The notes beneath the pieces were generated by a model. It searched no databases. It had not been told where the DNA came from and saw only the letters and a list, made by a program, of their open reading frames with translations. Shown piece by piece: positions 1-11,960 of a stretch of 64,000 nt of DNA. The position numbers were made by a program, and so were the translations under genes. The stretch spans positions 20,336,001-20,400,000 of the forward strand of contig CM041465.1 of assembly GCA_023213395.1 (NCBI GenBank), in the 5' to 3' direction. Position 1 is the first letter of the stretch; each line of letters starts with the position of its first letter. This stretch comes from Cycas panzhihuaensis. Lineage: Eukaryota > Cycadophyta.

Positions 1-1478
1 TGCTAGATCAAATAATGATTTAAACAATATTCACAACATGAACAATGCCCAATTATAAATGACAGATTAGGGTGGTAACTTTATCATCACACAAGTGATG
101 TTGTGGTGCACTATTTGTATCCCTTTAGATTGAGTCAATAAGATCTTTTAACACATGCTTCCAAAACAATTGTAGCTTCTATATTATCTTGTGTGTAACC
201 TCCTATTACACACACACATGTGGATAATAAGACATAACAAGATTATTTGGCTACAAATGTGCTCTCAAGAACTAATACATTTTTCCAAACAAGTAGATGA
301 TATTTATTAGTGGAGAAACCCAACTACCACAATATTGGTCTATATATTATACCTCATCCTACTTAGCCATCCATAATTCATACTTTCCATGGTCTACCTC
401 AGATTTAGACCATATATGGCTACTATTTTACTTCTTTTCATTTAAGATTAATAGGGAGAAACTTTGTATTGTAATCTTCTACCTTTACACATTAGTCTTT
501 AGTCAAATATATGAATGAATAAAACTACCTTATTCAAAATAGGGTTTTTTCTTGAATTAACTAGTCTGCATATAAAATTTTATTTTATACTATTTATCAA
601 ACCCTATTTCTTAATTGTACTAAGCTCAATACCATCATATAGTAAATGCTTATAACCTATATTGGCTCATATTATACCCTTTATTTTAATAATGACACCC
701 TCATATTTTCCATGAAATAAGTGATTTAAATTTTATATGTATATCATCATTCACTTTACTTCATTTCAACATGCCCTCAAATCAAATCATGTGACAACAT
801 AAAATTATATAAGTGTATCCACATAGATGCCATCAACATATGTGTTATACTTTCATCACATTGTTGTATAAAAACTAATACCATAATAATTTCCTTTATA
901 AGTTTTTATTTATATAATAACATATATTCATCAATATACCTCTCCTTTATTACTAATATTACATATCAAATTGTATAGGCTTTCTAACTATTTGGCTTAT
1001 GGATAAGAGTACTAGTTTCCATTTCACTAAATATACTTGAATATATCTACTGATGCTAATTATGAGGCTAGTTGAGATGATCAATTTCATAAAACCTTAA
1101 CAACATCTACAAGTGATCAATTTTCATAAATGAACTCAATTAGCAATAGTTCTTATTTTTATCATATTAGTGGATTCATTTCAAATCTACATATTTATTA
1201 AATATGGCACTAACATGCTTAAAATAATTATCTACATAAATTTAATAATTAAAATTACTCATTAATTTTACTACTTTCAACATCTATATGTGACTTTATC
1301 TCCTATATATAACTCATCATCTTCTTCTTACCCTAGAATCTCAATCATATATCATTGGTATAATCAAGCTTAGGCTTATTAAAACACTTTTTAAATTGGT
1401 TTGTATACTAGCTCATACTGGATCCTCAACTAGTTTATATAGGATTTAATTTTCTTCACAAGATCTTTCACAATATGG
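1..1478. other. AT-rich intergenic DNA, no gene seen
   Basis: I see only short open frames without recognisable protein character, and no clear repeat boundary. The stretch is uniformly AT-rich with scattered simple repeats. It may be older transposon debris, but I cannot assign it. Confidence 0.6.
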
Positions 1479-1735
1479 ATCTAATACCATGTAAGAATTT
1501 AGAATTTTACTCTAATACCATATTGGAATGTATTCATTATACATAATGAAAGTATATCAAACAAGTATAATGATTCAAATAGATCATAAGGATATGTACA
1601 TAAATTATGTAATGTAAGATCAACATATTGGGTGATAACATGAAATATAATATAATGAATATATCAAATATGCACCACAAGAGAGATAACATATTTATAT
1701 GTAAAAAACTTAATGTGGGAAAATCCATAAGAAAC
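1479..1735 (-). repeat. Possible relic LTR junction, minus strand
   Basis: Two motifs that read TGGTATTAGA on the minus strand (1480-1489 and 1511-1520) resemble the Met-tRNA primer-binding site of plant LTR retrotransposons. The sequence to their right (about 1522 onward) contains, near 1709-1735, a run like the 'TTAATGTGGGAAAATCC' type seen in many plant LTRs. In this reading the LTR lies right of the primer site in a minus-strand element. I could not find the other end of the LTR or a partner copy, so this is a weak call. Confidence 0.25.
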
Positions 1736-4353
1736 ATTTGTATTTGGTAGCTCCTCTATATTATATCAAATATTTACATCTCCTTTCTTAAGTTCTCAAG
1801 TGGTGTGTATATATATTTATAGATATGTCATCTCATAAATAGCTTATCATATTTATTAAGCATTTTCATCATTTAATAGGATGCTTATATAATTAATGAT
1901 ATGTGTCACATCTATTAATGCTTTTGGTGAGTGTAATTTTATGTGGGTCTATAATATTATATTAAATATTATATATGTGATAATATTAATGGAGGTAACA
2001 TTATAGAGAATTCTTTATTAAAAAGTCATTATAATCAACTGATGATATTGTAGGAGGTATGCATAATTAGAGTTCATAGTTGACATGCATAAAAACTCTA
2101 TCATTGCTCACAACTATGTATCTACATATGTGACATGAGGGCTTTTTAGCATGTGAAGTTTAGGATTTTCCCATGTGTAAAACTATTTATAGAGATCTCT
2201 ACATAGATTATTATATCCACACACACTGAATGGTGTCATTCCCTATTTTACTCTACACATAAGAATCACATATGTGAGTTTAATTATTGTTAGATCACCA
2301 ATTATAGAAATTTCTTATGTTTGTCTATTGATATACACTCTCTTCATTATATGAAGGATTTTTTAAGTTCTATTATTTGTGCAATTTAACCCTACCTATA
2401 TTCATATTAATCCATTATTACCTTAATTCAAGTGTACCCTACATGAGAATAAGTATAATATACCACTCCAAACATACACTATATTTGCCATGGAGAATCT
2501 ATAGTTGCCTAATGACACTTCCATGCTTAGTATGTAGATGGATTTTTTTTTAAAATAATCTAAATTGAGTGAAAACTATAAGATTAAATTGGAATAGTAT
2601 TTTAGAATCCTTTAGAGACCGTGGCCATCAACTATAGGTCATATGGAGTCACAACATGATCAAAACCCAAAACCAAAAGGGGCTAATAACATTTTTTTAA
2701 GTAATGTGTAGTTCTTGATGATATATTATTACTATTTTGATTATAACTTTTCATCCAAAAAATTATTTTTTAATATATTAATCACATTGGAAAGAGAATT
2801 TTAAGATGGTCAAAATAAGTAGTTGTAAAGCATATTTTAAAGATAAAATAACATAGATTTTAATGGGTAAAGTTTACCAAACTATTTTTGAATTTGTAAA
2901 GGATGTATGTTTTGAACTTCTTTAGATTTATTTTGGTGTATTTTGATGTTTTAAGGGCTCCTAAGATTATGATGATGAGATTGATAATTTTTAAAAAATA
3001 GAAAAGGAATTTTGATTTAAAATTAAATATATAAAAGCTTAGTTATGATAATTTAAGGCTCAAAACTGATGAAAGATTCATGATGTGGGATATATTTGAT
3101 AAACATTTATTATGGAAATCTTAGCTATAATGGACATGATTAAAATCCCCCTTGGCATTTCATATATTTAATTTAGTAGAATTATGTAACATTAATCAAA
3201 TATTATAATAACCTAATTTATCATATATATATTAATGACACCACCTATTTTTTATTGATAAAGGGCCTAGTTTTTTGTTAGAGAGTTGATGAGATGATGT
3301 TATTTTCCACTTGTTATTATTTACTTGGCACTAAAATCAATTGTTAAGGAGTCTAGCTAATATCATATGTGTATTTTTTAGTGAAAAATCTAACTTGCCA
3401 TGCATAAAAAGAGGCACAAAAATACATTATTTACATTAACCTATAATAACAAACTTGACTTGGCTAGGTGGTATGCTTTTTTCCCAGGGTTAGTTTATTT
3501 AGTTTATTGATTCATTGATGTTAGTTATATTTATTGGTTGTTAAGAGAACACTACTAATATGTTCATAAATGGAGAAAGAGCACATATATATCTTGCACA
3601 TGAAAGGCAAAAAAAAGTTTTATATGCTACTCTTATACAATACACAATAAGTGTTGTTATTCTTATATGCAAGAGGTGAGATATTTATGATATTGTTATA
3701 CAACATATTGGTCTAACAACTAGTGTTATTTTATTTATTGATGAACCACATATGTAAAATAACTTCCTAGAGAACTAACAATTACAGAGATTAGTTATCT
3801 ATGCATTTTAGCATATGGTTGTTATTTTATATAGACATAAGTAATCATTTTGGTTTATGAAATTTTTGGAGTTGACAAAATTGATTATCATAGTTTTTCA
3901 AATGCAAGATATGAAGTTGTTAAGAAGAGACTTCATATATCAAAATGAGTTGAGAGTCACGAATTGTTGTTTGTTAGTTGATTAATGATGGTATATAAGT
4001 GTTTTATATGTGTTGGTCATATTTGATATCATAATTGATTATATATTATAGGATTTACTTATAAGAGACAAACATAATGAAGGTAAGTAATACAAATTAA
4101 TTTATAAGTTACAAGTGATGAAAATTGATTTAATTTAATTCATATTGATATATATTTGATATAAGTTTATAGGTGTTAGCATATAAGAAAGCATGGAGAA
4201 ATGAACACCAAGGATGAAGATGGAGATTACAAATTAAAGATATTAAACACTAAAGGGAAGTGTTGAAATATATGATTATTCTTAAATATATAATATTTAA
4301 TGTAATATTATGGACCTATATAACCCCATGCCTAAATCTATTATTAAGTGTGT
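1736..4353. other. AT-rich intergenic DNA, no gene seen
   Basis: No coding frame of recognisable character, RNA gene or repeat pair is evident. The composition is low-complexity A/T with occasional homopolymer tracts. Confidence 0.6.
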
Positions 4354-4560
4354 TTATAGTGGATCTTGCATCCACTACATAAATAAATAAGTTTGATAAA
4401 TATTTCTTAAAGAAATATATTATTTTGTATTGAATTAAATGTGATATCTTTATATAATTTCAAAGTTATATTTATATAAATGAGGCATCTCTTATGAGAA
4501 ATCATGAATATTGAGAACTAGCTTATTAATATTGATTAATTGATTGCAAGGCTTACAACA
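4354..4560 (-). repeat. X left LTR copy (3' LTR if X is one element)
   Basis: This segment aligns along its length with 17081-17277, sharing the start TTATAGTGGATCTTGCAT and the AAATAAATAAGTTTGATAAA block. The right end reads ACAACA, so the minus-strand LTR would begin TGTTGT, the usual TG terminus. The left end is approximate because the shared sequence runs to TTATAG without a canonical terminus. Confidence 0.6.
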
Positions 4561-4576
4561 GGTCCCTCATCTTTCG
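4561..4576 (-). other. Candidate polypurine tract of X
   Basis: On the minus strand this reads AAAGATGAGGGACC directly before the LTR terminus TGTTG. A purine run in this position primes plus-strand synthesis in LTR retrotransposons. It is short and interrupted, so support is moderate. Confidence 0.4.
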
Positions 4577-5444
4577 AAATGCTTTACCCTCAAAGTATGG
4601 GAAGTCTTTAGAAACTTCATATCACCACCTCCTCCTACTATTGTAATGTCTAAAGTGTTCCTTTTATCTTTGTATCAATATGTAAAAAATATTTTTGTAT
4701 AATTTACTAGTAAGAAGTGATGTTGGTCAAGTATAATTTCTATTAATTGATTCAATAAATCGAAATGGTATAATCACATCAGTTGACTATTTACATTAAA
4801 AGAGCATAGTCCCATAGTGTAATAACTTATAAACTTGTAATAGTGGGGACCTAAATGCTTTTACAGAGCACTAAATAGGGACTTATCCTTATAGTCAATC
4901 ATTTTTTCATTTTTGTATTATATAATTTTATCTTGGGAGAGACCAAACATGTTAGGTTTATGAGTGTTTTAACCAAGAATTCCAAGATTGTAGATTTCAT
5001 GAAAGAGAAAGTTCACATTGTTATTCAAAATTTTACTTTAAATAGGAAGAAGGGTCCATCTTATCATCTAATAATTCATCTAACACCTTGGGTAGCATGT
5101 TGTATTCCTTCCGGACTTCTAGTTCTAAGGGACTCATATTATTATTAAGTAAGGTCTTTGATATCCTTGTCATAAGTTTGTAAAAATAATAAATTAGTCT
5201 GGTCATTATTATTATCATGGTTGTTATAAGACTTAAGAGTTTCTAATCCATAGTTATCTTGTTTCAATATAAGTTTATCAAGTATGTCATTTTTCTATTT
5301 TATCCATTGTATAATGGCATCAAGATAAGCATTAAGGTCATTAGTGGAGCCTCCTTTATTTGATATTCTTTTGTTTATTCTAGTATTCTATTATATTAAG
5401 TTTTGTAGAACTAGAATAGAGCTCTAATATTTAATCTATAAGTT
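4577..5444. other. Presumed internal DNA of X
   Basis: This stretch lies between the X tract and element E. Apart from the unrecognised minus-strand frame at 5033-5390 I see no coding of known type here. Confidence 0.4.
5033..5390 (-). pseudogene. Unrecognised minus-strand coding-like relic
   Basis: Read on the minus strand from about 5390 downward, one frame runs with few stops and includes GGSTNDLNAYLDAIIQWI, then an Asn/Asp-rich stretch. After a frame change there is a 61-codon stretch ending near 5033 with acidic and Leu-rich character (LPKVLDELLDDKMDPSSYL). The amino-acid composition is less biased than the surrounding AT-rich DNA. I do not recognise the family. It could be the remains of a gag or other protein of element X, which would share its orientation, or it could be chance. 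Confidence 0.2.
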
Positions 5445-5672
5445 TGTAATAAGCCTAATTAATATAATTAGGTATTAAAGAATATTAATAAAGGGTGATA
5501 TTTATTAATGATAGGTCATACTCCTCCATACAAATAATATAAATATAAATACTATTATAGCATTTAATCATTAATTTAATAATATATTAAAATTATATAT
5601 CTTTAGATATTTTAGTATCTTTTGACTAAACCTACCTCCTATTTATGAGTGTGACTAATCAAGGTTACCTCA
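5445..5672 (+). repeat. E 5' LTR
   Basis: It begins TGTAATAAGCC and ends ACCTCA, with the canonical TG and CA termini. It aligns over its full length with 8146-8373, sharing the blocks TAATTAATATAATTAGG and CCTATTTATGAGTGTGA. Confidence 0.8.
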
Positions 5673-5674
5673 AG

Positions 5675-5687
5675 TTGTATCAGAGCC
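5675..5687 (+). other. E primer-binding site (Met tRNA type)
   Basis: TTGTATCAGAGCC lies two bases after the 5' LTR. It differs by one base from the common plant primer site TGGTATCAGAGCC that pairs with the 3' end of initiator Met tRNA. Confidence 0.8.
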
Positions 5688-8130
5688 ATGATCTCACTAT
5701 TGAGAAAATAAGTAAATATATATTACTCATTACAAGCTACTACACATTAATCTACAAATATATATATTACATAGATTTGTAAAGATTATATATATATATA
5801 TAAGTTATTCAAGGTGAGGTGTAACCTAGATCAATTTTTCTTATAATATTAAACACCATAACTGTCCTCACCCTAGTAATGTATATCCATTAAAGTTGTA
5901 ATGCTAAATGACATAATGCATACTATGCCCATATCCATTAAAGCATAGTCTTACAATTGGTTCAACACTAATGTATTTAGTTTGGGTACTTTACTTTCCA
6001 CTCAAATCCCCTACATGTATTTGCTTAAGATGTCTCTACTACCAATGCAATCACTATTACAAAATCACATAGAGGGGTGTCTTGATTGCCCATGTAATCA
6101 CTTTAAAAAACCCACTTACAAAGGAAACTTGAGCTACCACTTAAACTCCATAAAAGCTTAAACATCAAGTGTTTTGTTTGCATACTCCAACTACATAAAA
6201 GCTTAGATGTAAGGGCATCTTTAGATGCCATTACATAGCTACTTACATTATTTCAAAGCAGCAATGGTTCAAAGAAAAGGCTACCATTCTTGCTACCATC
6301 ACATTATAATTTGGCTTGTATTAAGTCTACTATTTGTTCCTCACCAATCTATCTATTCTACTCTATATGCCATTTCTACTTTCTCTCTTATCGCTTATGC
6401 TAAATCCATACGTAATTAATATAAAATATAAATTATTATCATATATTCCATTCATCATCTAATCATTAATTATTCACATCTATTCATCTAATTTCATTAC
6501 ATATTTTATTATAGTTATTCCATCTTAGTTCTTATAATATATATTACAATATATTACATGATAAACATTCTACTACATTATATCTATATCTATATCTATA
6601 TATATTGTATTATATTATATTAAAGTTATAATATATATTTTAGTATATATATTCACTTTATTATATGTACATCACTTATTAATATAATATATATTATATG
6701 CTATTTTATTAACACACACACACATATATAGATATATAGATAGATATAGTCATTTATCATAGTTATATATTATACATTATATATATTATATCATATAAAT
6801 TTAATATCATATATATATATATATACATTATAGTTACATTAACACTTTTAAAGAAAACATATACCATACATATACTAAGATAAGCTATCACTTTAATATC
6901 AAAAGTTTACTTAGCATACCAACACATTTATAGGGATCCATTTACATCATCTACCTAACTTGGTATATCATTGGTGATCTATCTTTCTCTCTCTCAATAT
7001 CTATCTATCTATCTATCTATAGTTTATATCAATATTATATTCAATAGTGTATATATATATATATAATTTATTACTCCATTGGATTAGGAGGTTTCACCCA
7101 CTTTTTATATCAATGTTATTTGTCACAAATCATAGCCTCCATCAACTCATATCATCCACATAATATATCATCAAAAAATAATGATGAGATTACTTTTAAA
7201 ACATTATCATAGAATATTCTTTATTAAAATACTTAAAAGAATGTGACATTTAAATCTAACACATAGATAAGATATGTCAAAAGTCAAATATATTAAATTG
7301 CATTTGTTATGTTTACTAGATTAAAAAATTAAAGAAACTTTTAGCATTTCATAGTTTTATGGTTTAAATAAATATGTCATTGAATGGTTGTAAAAGTTAG
7401 AAATTTATTTTCTAGATCAAAAAATTTATTTTCTAGATCAAAACATTATAAGTGATGAAGAAAAAATATTAGCTGCTACATTATATATGTATAAAATGAC
7501 ATTCAACTAGTGTTGGAAATAGTCTTAAGATTAGAAAAATGAGAACAAAAAAACTATAACTTGGAAACTATTTTTAGTAGCATTTAAGAATCATTTTAAA
7601 AATGACACCATTATTATTGAGGTATAAACTTTAGATGCATAACTTGCTTCTAAAGGAAGTCCCAGAGAAAATCTAGTAAAATCAAAAGCAAATGAAGGAA
7701 GCAAAAAACTCCCTTATCCTAGAATCATTATTTGTCCTTATTTGATTCCTCTAAAAGTTGAAGAAATTATATTTGACATCTTTACAATTCAAATTTAAAA
7801 TATGACAAAAATTTTAGGAAATTAAGATACCTAATTATAATTTTGAGTGGAAGATCCATTGAGATGTCTTGATAACAAGCCACCTAATAGATTAATATAC
7901 TATGACATTATCACCAAGTAAAAAATAATATAAAAATAGAAGATAATGGTTTATAATATCATGGTTTAATAAATAATTAACTAGAATTCAAGATCCAACA
8001 TCTTTTGGATTATATATTCAACACTTCTTTTGCAACTTAAATTAATATATAAATTTCATAAATTTATATGACATTATGTTGCTCACATAAGGACTTTTCC
8101 ATTTTATTAGCCTTTGAGGATAAAGCCTTT
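5688..8130 (+). other. E interior: non-coding, microsatellite-rich
   Basis: I see no gag or pol. The stretch about 6570-7070 is dense in simple repeats: a CTATAT-type run near 6580-6605, an AC run near 6711-6725, AT runs near 6805-6830 and 7050-7065, and a TATC run near 6995-7020. A 20-bp direct duplication (AAATTTATTTTCTAGATCAA) lies at about 7400-7440. The region 7500-7760 has a more mixed codon-like composition but no clear frame. Confidence 0.5.
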
Positions 8131-8145
8131 CTAGAGGGTAGAGCT
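8131..8145 (+). other. E candidate polypurine tract
   Basis: CTAGAGGGTAGAGCT directly precedes the 3' LTR. It is purine-rich but interrupted, as expected for an aged tract. Confidence 0.5.
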
Positions 8146-8373
8146 TATAATGAGCCTAATTAATATAATTAGGTGTTAAAGAATATTAATAAAAGGTGAC
8201 GTCTATTAATAATAGGCTATAACCCTTCATATAAATAATATAAATATGAATACTATAGTAACATTTAATAATAAATTGAATAATATATGAAAATAATATA
8301 TCTTCTAATATTTTAGGGTCTTTTTACTAAACTTATCTCCTATTTATGAGTGTGATTAGTGAAGGTCACCTCA
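8146..8373 (+). repeat. E 3' LTR
   Basis: It aligns with 5445-5672 without net length change. The first dinucleotide is TA where the 5' LTR has TG, a G-to-A change. It ends ACCTCA like its partner. Confidence 0.8.
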
Positions 8374-8950
8374 AAGATGCTCAATGAGTTGGTCTATATC
8401 AATGCCTTTAGGAGTTACTCAAATAAGATGCCTTTGAGTGAAGGTGACTACCTTGTTATTATATATACCTTAATATATTAGAATATATTCTTTCTTGACT
8501 ATTAAGGCTAAGTATAATATTTTTATTATATGTATTCCCCTCCTATCATATAAATATCATATATTAATTATTGGATATGTTAAACACTTTATAAGTGTTA
8601 CATATATATAAGGAGGTTAAAATTTTGATCCTACTTTAGCATAATTTACCCCTCTAAACTCCATGCAGGGGGATTGAGGTGTGGGGGATGGGGAGATGTC
8701 TTCCCACTCTCCCTCCCCCCCTCCACAAAGTAGGGGTTTAGGGGTGGTATCCCCTGAAGCAAATTTTAGGATTCAAACAAAAAAGAGAATCAGGGCCATT
8801 TATCATAAAGACCCTAGATATAACAATTTAGATCTTATACCTTCTTATGATATTTTTTATATAACCTAAATTAGGTAATTCTCTGTAGAGAGTATAGAGT
8901 GGATGAATTGATAAGGTGAGTCAGGGTTTCATCTCTATAATTCTTTAGCT
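8374..8950. other. Intervening DNA with a local GC-rich block
   Basis: No gene is recognised. About 8640-8765 is unusually GC-rich for this region, with G runs and C runs on the same strand (GGGGGATGGGGAG, CTCCCTCCCCCCCTCC). I cannot assign the block to a known element. Confidence 0.5.
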
Positions 8951-8955
8951 TTTAC
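8951..8955. other. Target-site duplication of M, left copy
   Basis: TTTAC directly before the left LTR of M. The identical five bases follow the right LTR at 15419-15423, which fixes both element ends. Confidence 0.9.
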
Positions 8956-9869
8956 TAATCCCAAAGTAGAGCTTAATTGGTGAAGAAATAAATTATCAAC
9001 CTTTCTCCTTGAGATCTTGAGTATTAGTATAGAATTTTCAATAACATCAAAATAAGGATGAGCCCACAAAAGGAAATTCTATACCAAATAATTTATACTT
9101 ACCATTGCTCCAAAGGTAAGAAGAGTAATACTTTTACTAAACTATAAAAATCTCCATTTAATGGTGGAGAAAATAACTAGCAAAAGAATGGTCAAGTTAC
9201 AAGGAATAGATGATACAATTATACCATAATGGGGGCCTCCAACCCTCCAAGTGCTTCTCCAAGGATGCTCCCAAGTCAAGTCTCTTTAACATACAAGAAC
9301 CAAGTCTCCAACCATGTAAATGAGCTCAATAGGGCTCAATGTATAGAGAGAAACCTAAATTGCATATTTAACAAGTGGCAATCATGCAAGTATAACCACT
9401 AACAACCAGAATGTGTGTTGTCCAAGTGGCCTTCATGTAATTCTAGAAAATTATGGCTTGTACCTAGGCTTAATGAACTCTAATTTGGCTAAACTTCGGT
9501 ATACATATAGGAACACATGTCCCCTTCTCTTTAGAAGCTTTTTATCTCATTTGAATGTAATTTGACTACATTTTCATTAATTTAATGATAGTATATATTT
9601 GTTATTTTTCTGCTAGGTGTGGGATCAAGTTTTTATAAAACAAGGCTTGAAATCTAATCAAATGATATTTTTTAAACCCCACCTTTTGTACACAAGTAGT
9701 GGGATGTGTCTTATTCCTTTCCAAAAAATTTCATATAAGTTTGATACCATTTGGACCTATCTCTTTTAGTTATTCTAATGCCTCGTATTTTCTCCATCCT
9801 GTAGACATATGGTAGATTCTCCTAGCATTTTCTGCCTCCTGTAAACATATGGTAGATCCTACTGGATCA
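8956..9869 (-). repeat. M 3' LTR (left on the plus strand)
   Basis: Read on the minus strand the LTR starts TGATCCAGTAGG. It aligns throughout with 14506-15418. Blocks compared by eye near 9640-9750 differ at about one base in twenty, while 9500-9600 is more diverged. The other end reads GGGATTA on the minus strand, not a canonical CA. Confidence 0.92.
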
Positions 9870-9884
9870 TGGATCCCCTTCCTT
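9870..9884 (-). other. M polypurine tract
   Basis: The minus strand reads AAGGAAGGGGATCCA immediately upstream of the LTR start TGATC. This is the expected position and composition of the plus-strand primer. Confidence 0.8.
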
Positions 9885-10119
9885 AGAAAATAATCAACTC
9901 CTATTTGGCTTAGAATTGGAGATGGGGGAAGTGTTGTTCTCATTGTTGCCTACTAAACCACTTGGCCTTACTAGGCAATTGTCTTGTTATTCCAATCCTA
10001 AAAGATTCATGTGTCTTATGTCTTGTTTTGGTGGATTTTCTCTTAAAGATACAATATTCCTTGAGAGGCTCCTCACTTTCCAAATATAAGTCATCAACTG
10101 AAGGTAAAGTGAACTGGTC

Positions 10120-11490
10120 CTACTCCTGATCTAGCATGGAGGGCTTAAAGAGTTTTAAGTATTCAACATTTATTACTGAATATATTTGGATATAAGGTGG
10201 AAGATCAAGTTGGAAAGCATCACCACCTACTTTTCTCAAATTCTTGAATGGTCCATACCTTATAGGTTTGAGTTTCTTGCCTTCTCCTTCTAACCTCTCC
10301 TTGCTCAAGTATAACCATACCAAATCTCCTTCTTGAAAAGTATACTCTTGCCTATGCTTGTCATGTCTTTCCTTGTACTTTTGTTAAGTCCTTAGAAGTT
10401 GATCATGTACTTCTTTGAGGACTCTCTAGATCTTCTCCAAGTATTGTAAAGCCTTATCATGCTCCTCCTTCTCTTTGACAGATCGTTCACTAACTTGCAT
10501 GGAAAACTCTAAGTCAAATGGACTTTGAGGCAAGTATCCCAAACAAACTTCAAAAGGTGCTTTAGAGTATGATGCATGCATTGCCCTATTAAATGCAAAT
10601 TGTAGAAAAGCTAATGATTCAGCCTAAGTCTTTAGATTCTTGGAATTGTATCCCCTTAATAAATATACCAAAGTTCTATTTACTGCTTTGGTTTGTCCAT
10701 CTATTTAAGGATGGAAACTTGTACTCCTCTTCAATTTGGTATCCATCATCTCCCATAGTGTCTTCCAAAATGATGAAATGAATCGAGTGTCCCGATCTGA
10801 AATCATGGAAGAAGGCAAGCCAAAATTCTTCCATACACGTTCAAAGAATAACTCAGCTACTCCTGTTCATATGATTTTCTTCTTATAAGATATTAGACAT
10901 ATCATTTTACTAAACCTATCTACAACAATAAAGAGATAGTCATGTCCCTTTCTAGTCATGGGAAGTCCCCCTAAGAAATCAATGGAGATACTTTATCAAG
11001 GCCTAGTGGGAATAGGAAGTGGTGTATACAATCCTAATTTTATAGAAGAAGGCTTAGAAGTATTACACATTACACATCCTTTTACATATTTTTTTATATC
11101 ATTTTGCATTTTTGGCCATACAACATATCTTAACAAGTTTGCTAAAGCCTTCTCTATACCAAAGTGACCAACTACTTTAGAAGTATATGCTTTTCTAAGC
11201 CACTTGATCTTGTCTCCTTTTGATGGAACATAGAGTTACTCCCCTTTGAAAAGTAGACCATCCTTCCAAGCAAGCTGGGAAGGTCTTCCTTTCACTAAGT
11301 TCTCTAATTCTTCCTTCAAGGCTTCATCTTCATGATACAAGTCTTTGTACTCTTCATGATGCATTGGCTCCACCTGTAAACTCATAAGAGAACTACAAAC
11401 AAAAGCAAAAGAAGAAGTGGAACAAGGTGGTCTAGATAACATATCAACAATTTTGTTAGTAGATCCCTTTTTGTACTTAATTACAATATT
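10120..11490 (-). pseudogene. M integrase (broken)
   Basis: Integrase joins the cDNA to the host chromosome. On the minus strand the frame runs from about 11490 to 10120. The zinc-binding region has AYTSKVVGHFG, where a Tyr stands at the first His, followed by an intact CVMC pair. The core has ISIDFLGGLP (first Asp), MISDRDTRF (second Asp) and DGQTKAVNRTL, where Lys replaces the catalytic Glu. The C-terminal domain shows RYGPFKNLRKVGGDAF, the GPF-type module of gypsy integrases, and ends SMLDQE. Several stops interrupt it, such as HP* before IDGQT where Gln is expected. Without the Glu it could not be active even if read through. Confidence 0.88.
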
Positions 11491-11960
11491 GAATTATTGT
11501 AAATAACACATCCACTTCATGTGTCTTGCTTGCTATAATTTACTTTGGGTTTACAAAAATTAAAGAGGCTTACGATCAATATGAAGTAAAACCTCTTTTC
11601 CAAGTAAGTAGGACCTTCAATGCTTGCATGCTTGATGTAGTGCGAATATTTCTTGATCATATGTTGGGTAGTTTTTCACTTGAGGGGTGAAGACGTCTGA
11701 ATGGTAAGCAATAGGCTTCCCATCTTAAATAAGGATAACTCCCATCGCATTTCCACTTGCATCAGCTTCTACTTCAAAACACCTTTACAAATTTGGTATT
11801 ACCAAAATTGGTGCTTCATAAATTTTCTTCTTTAAAAGAAGAAAAGCTTCTTCCTCCTTGGAACTCCAAATAAACTTTTTACTAACTTTTGTCAATCCAT
11901 GTAGAGGTGCTGCAACCTATGAGAAATGAAGAATAAACTTTCTCAAGTATTGACAAGTTC
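11490..11960 (-). pseudogene. M RNase H (broken)
   Basis: This domain degrades the RNA strand during reverse transcription. On the minus strand I read FEVEADASGNAMG (the first catalytic Asp region), DGKPIAYHSDVFTPQVKNYP and NYPTYDQEIFALHQACKH, then the tail YKKGSTNKIVDMLSRP typical of gypsy RNase H. Relative to RT the frame has moved by one base at about 11965, where one T appears lost after the codons for EVRRF. Stops at Gln and Trp positions occur throughout. Confidence 0.8.

Larger units (their letters stand above)
5445..8373 (+). mobile_element. Element E: short-LTR retrotransposon relic, probably Ty1/copia-like or non-autonomous
   Basis: Two LTRs of equal length (228 bp, 5445-5672 and 8146-8373) flank about 2.5 kb. 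The left LTR is followed by a Met-tRNA-type primer site and the right is preceded by a purine-rich run. The flanks AAGTT (5440-5444) and AAGAT (8374-8378) match at four of five positions, consistent with an aged target-site duplication. The interior has no recognisable gag or pol frame, so the element is non-autonomous or fully decayed. Short LTRs and this primer site suggest the copia superfamily, but without pol that is only a suggestion. Confidence 0.75.

Noticed and set aside
297-518. A 73-codon open frame and similar 60-80-codon frames across 1-8,000
   Set aside because: Composition follows AT-rich background, with no domain character, no partner and no conservation visible. Such lengths are expected by chance here.
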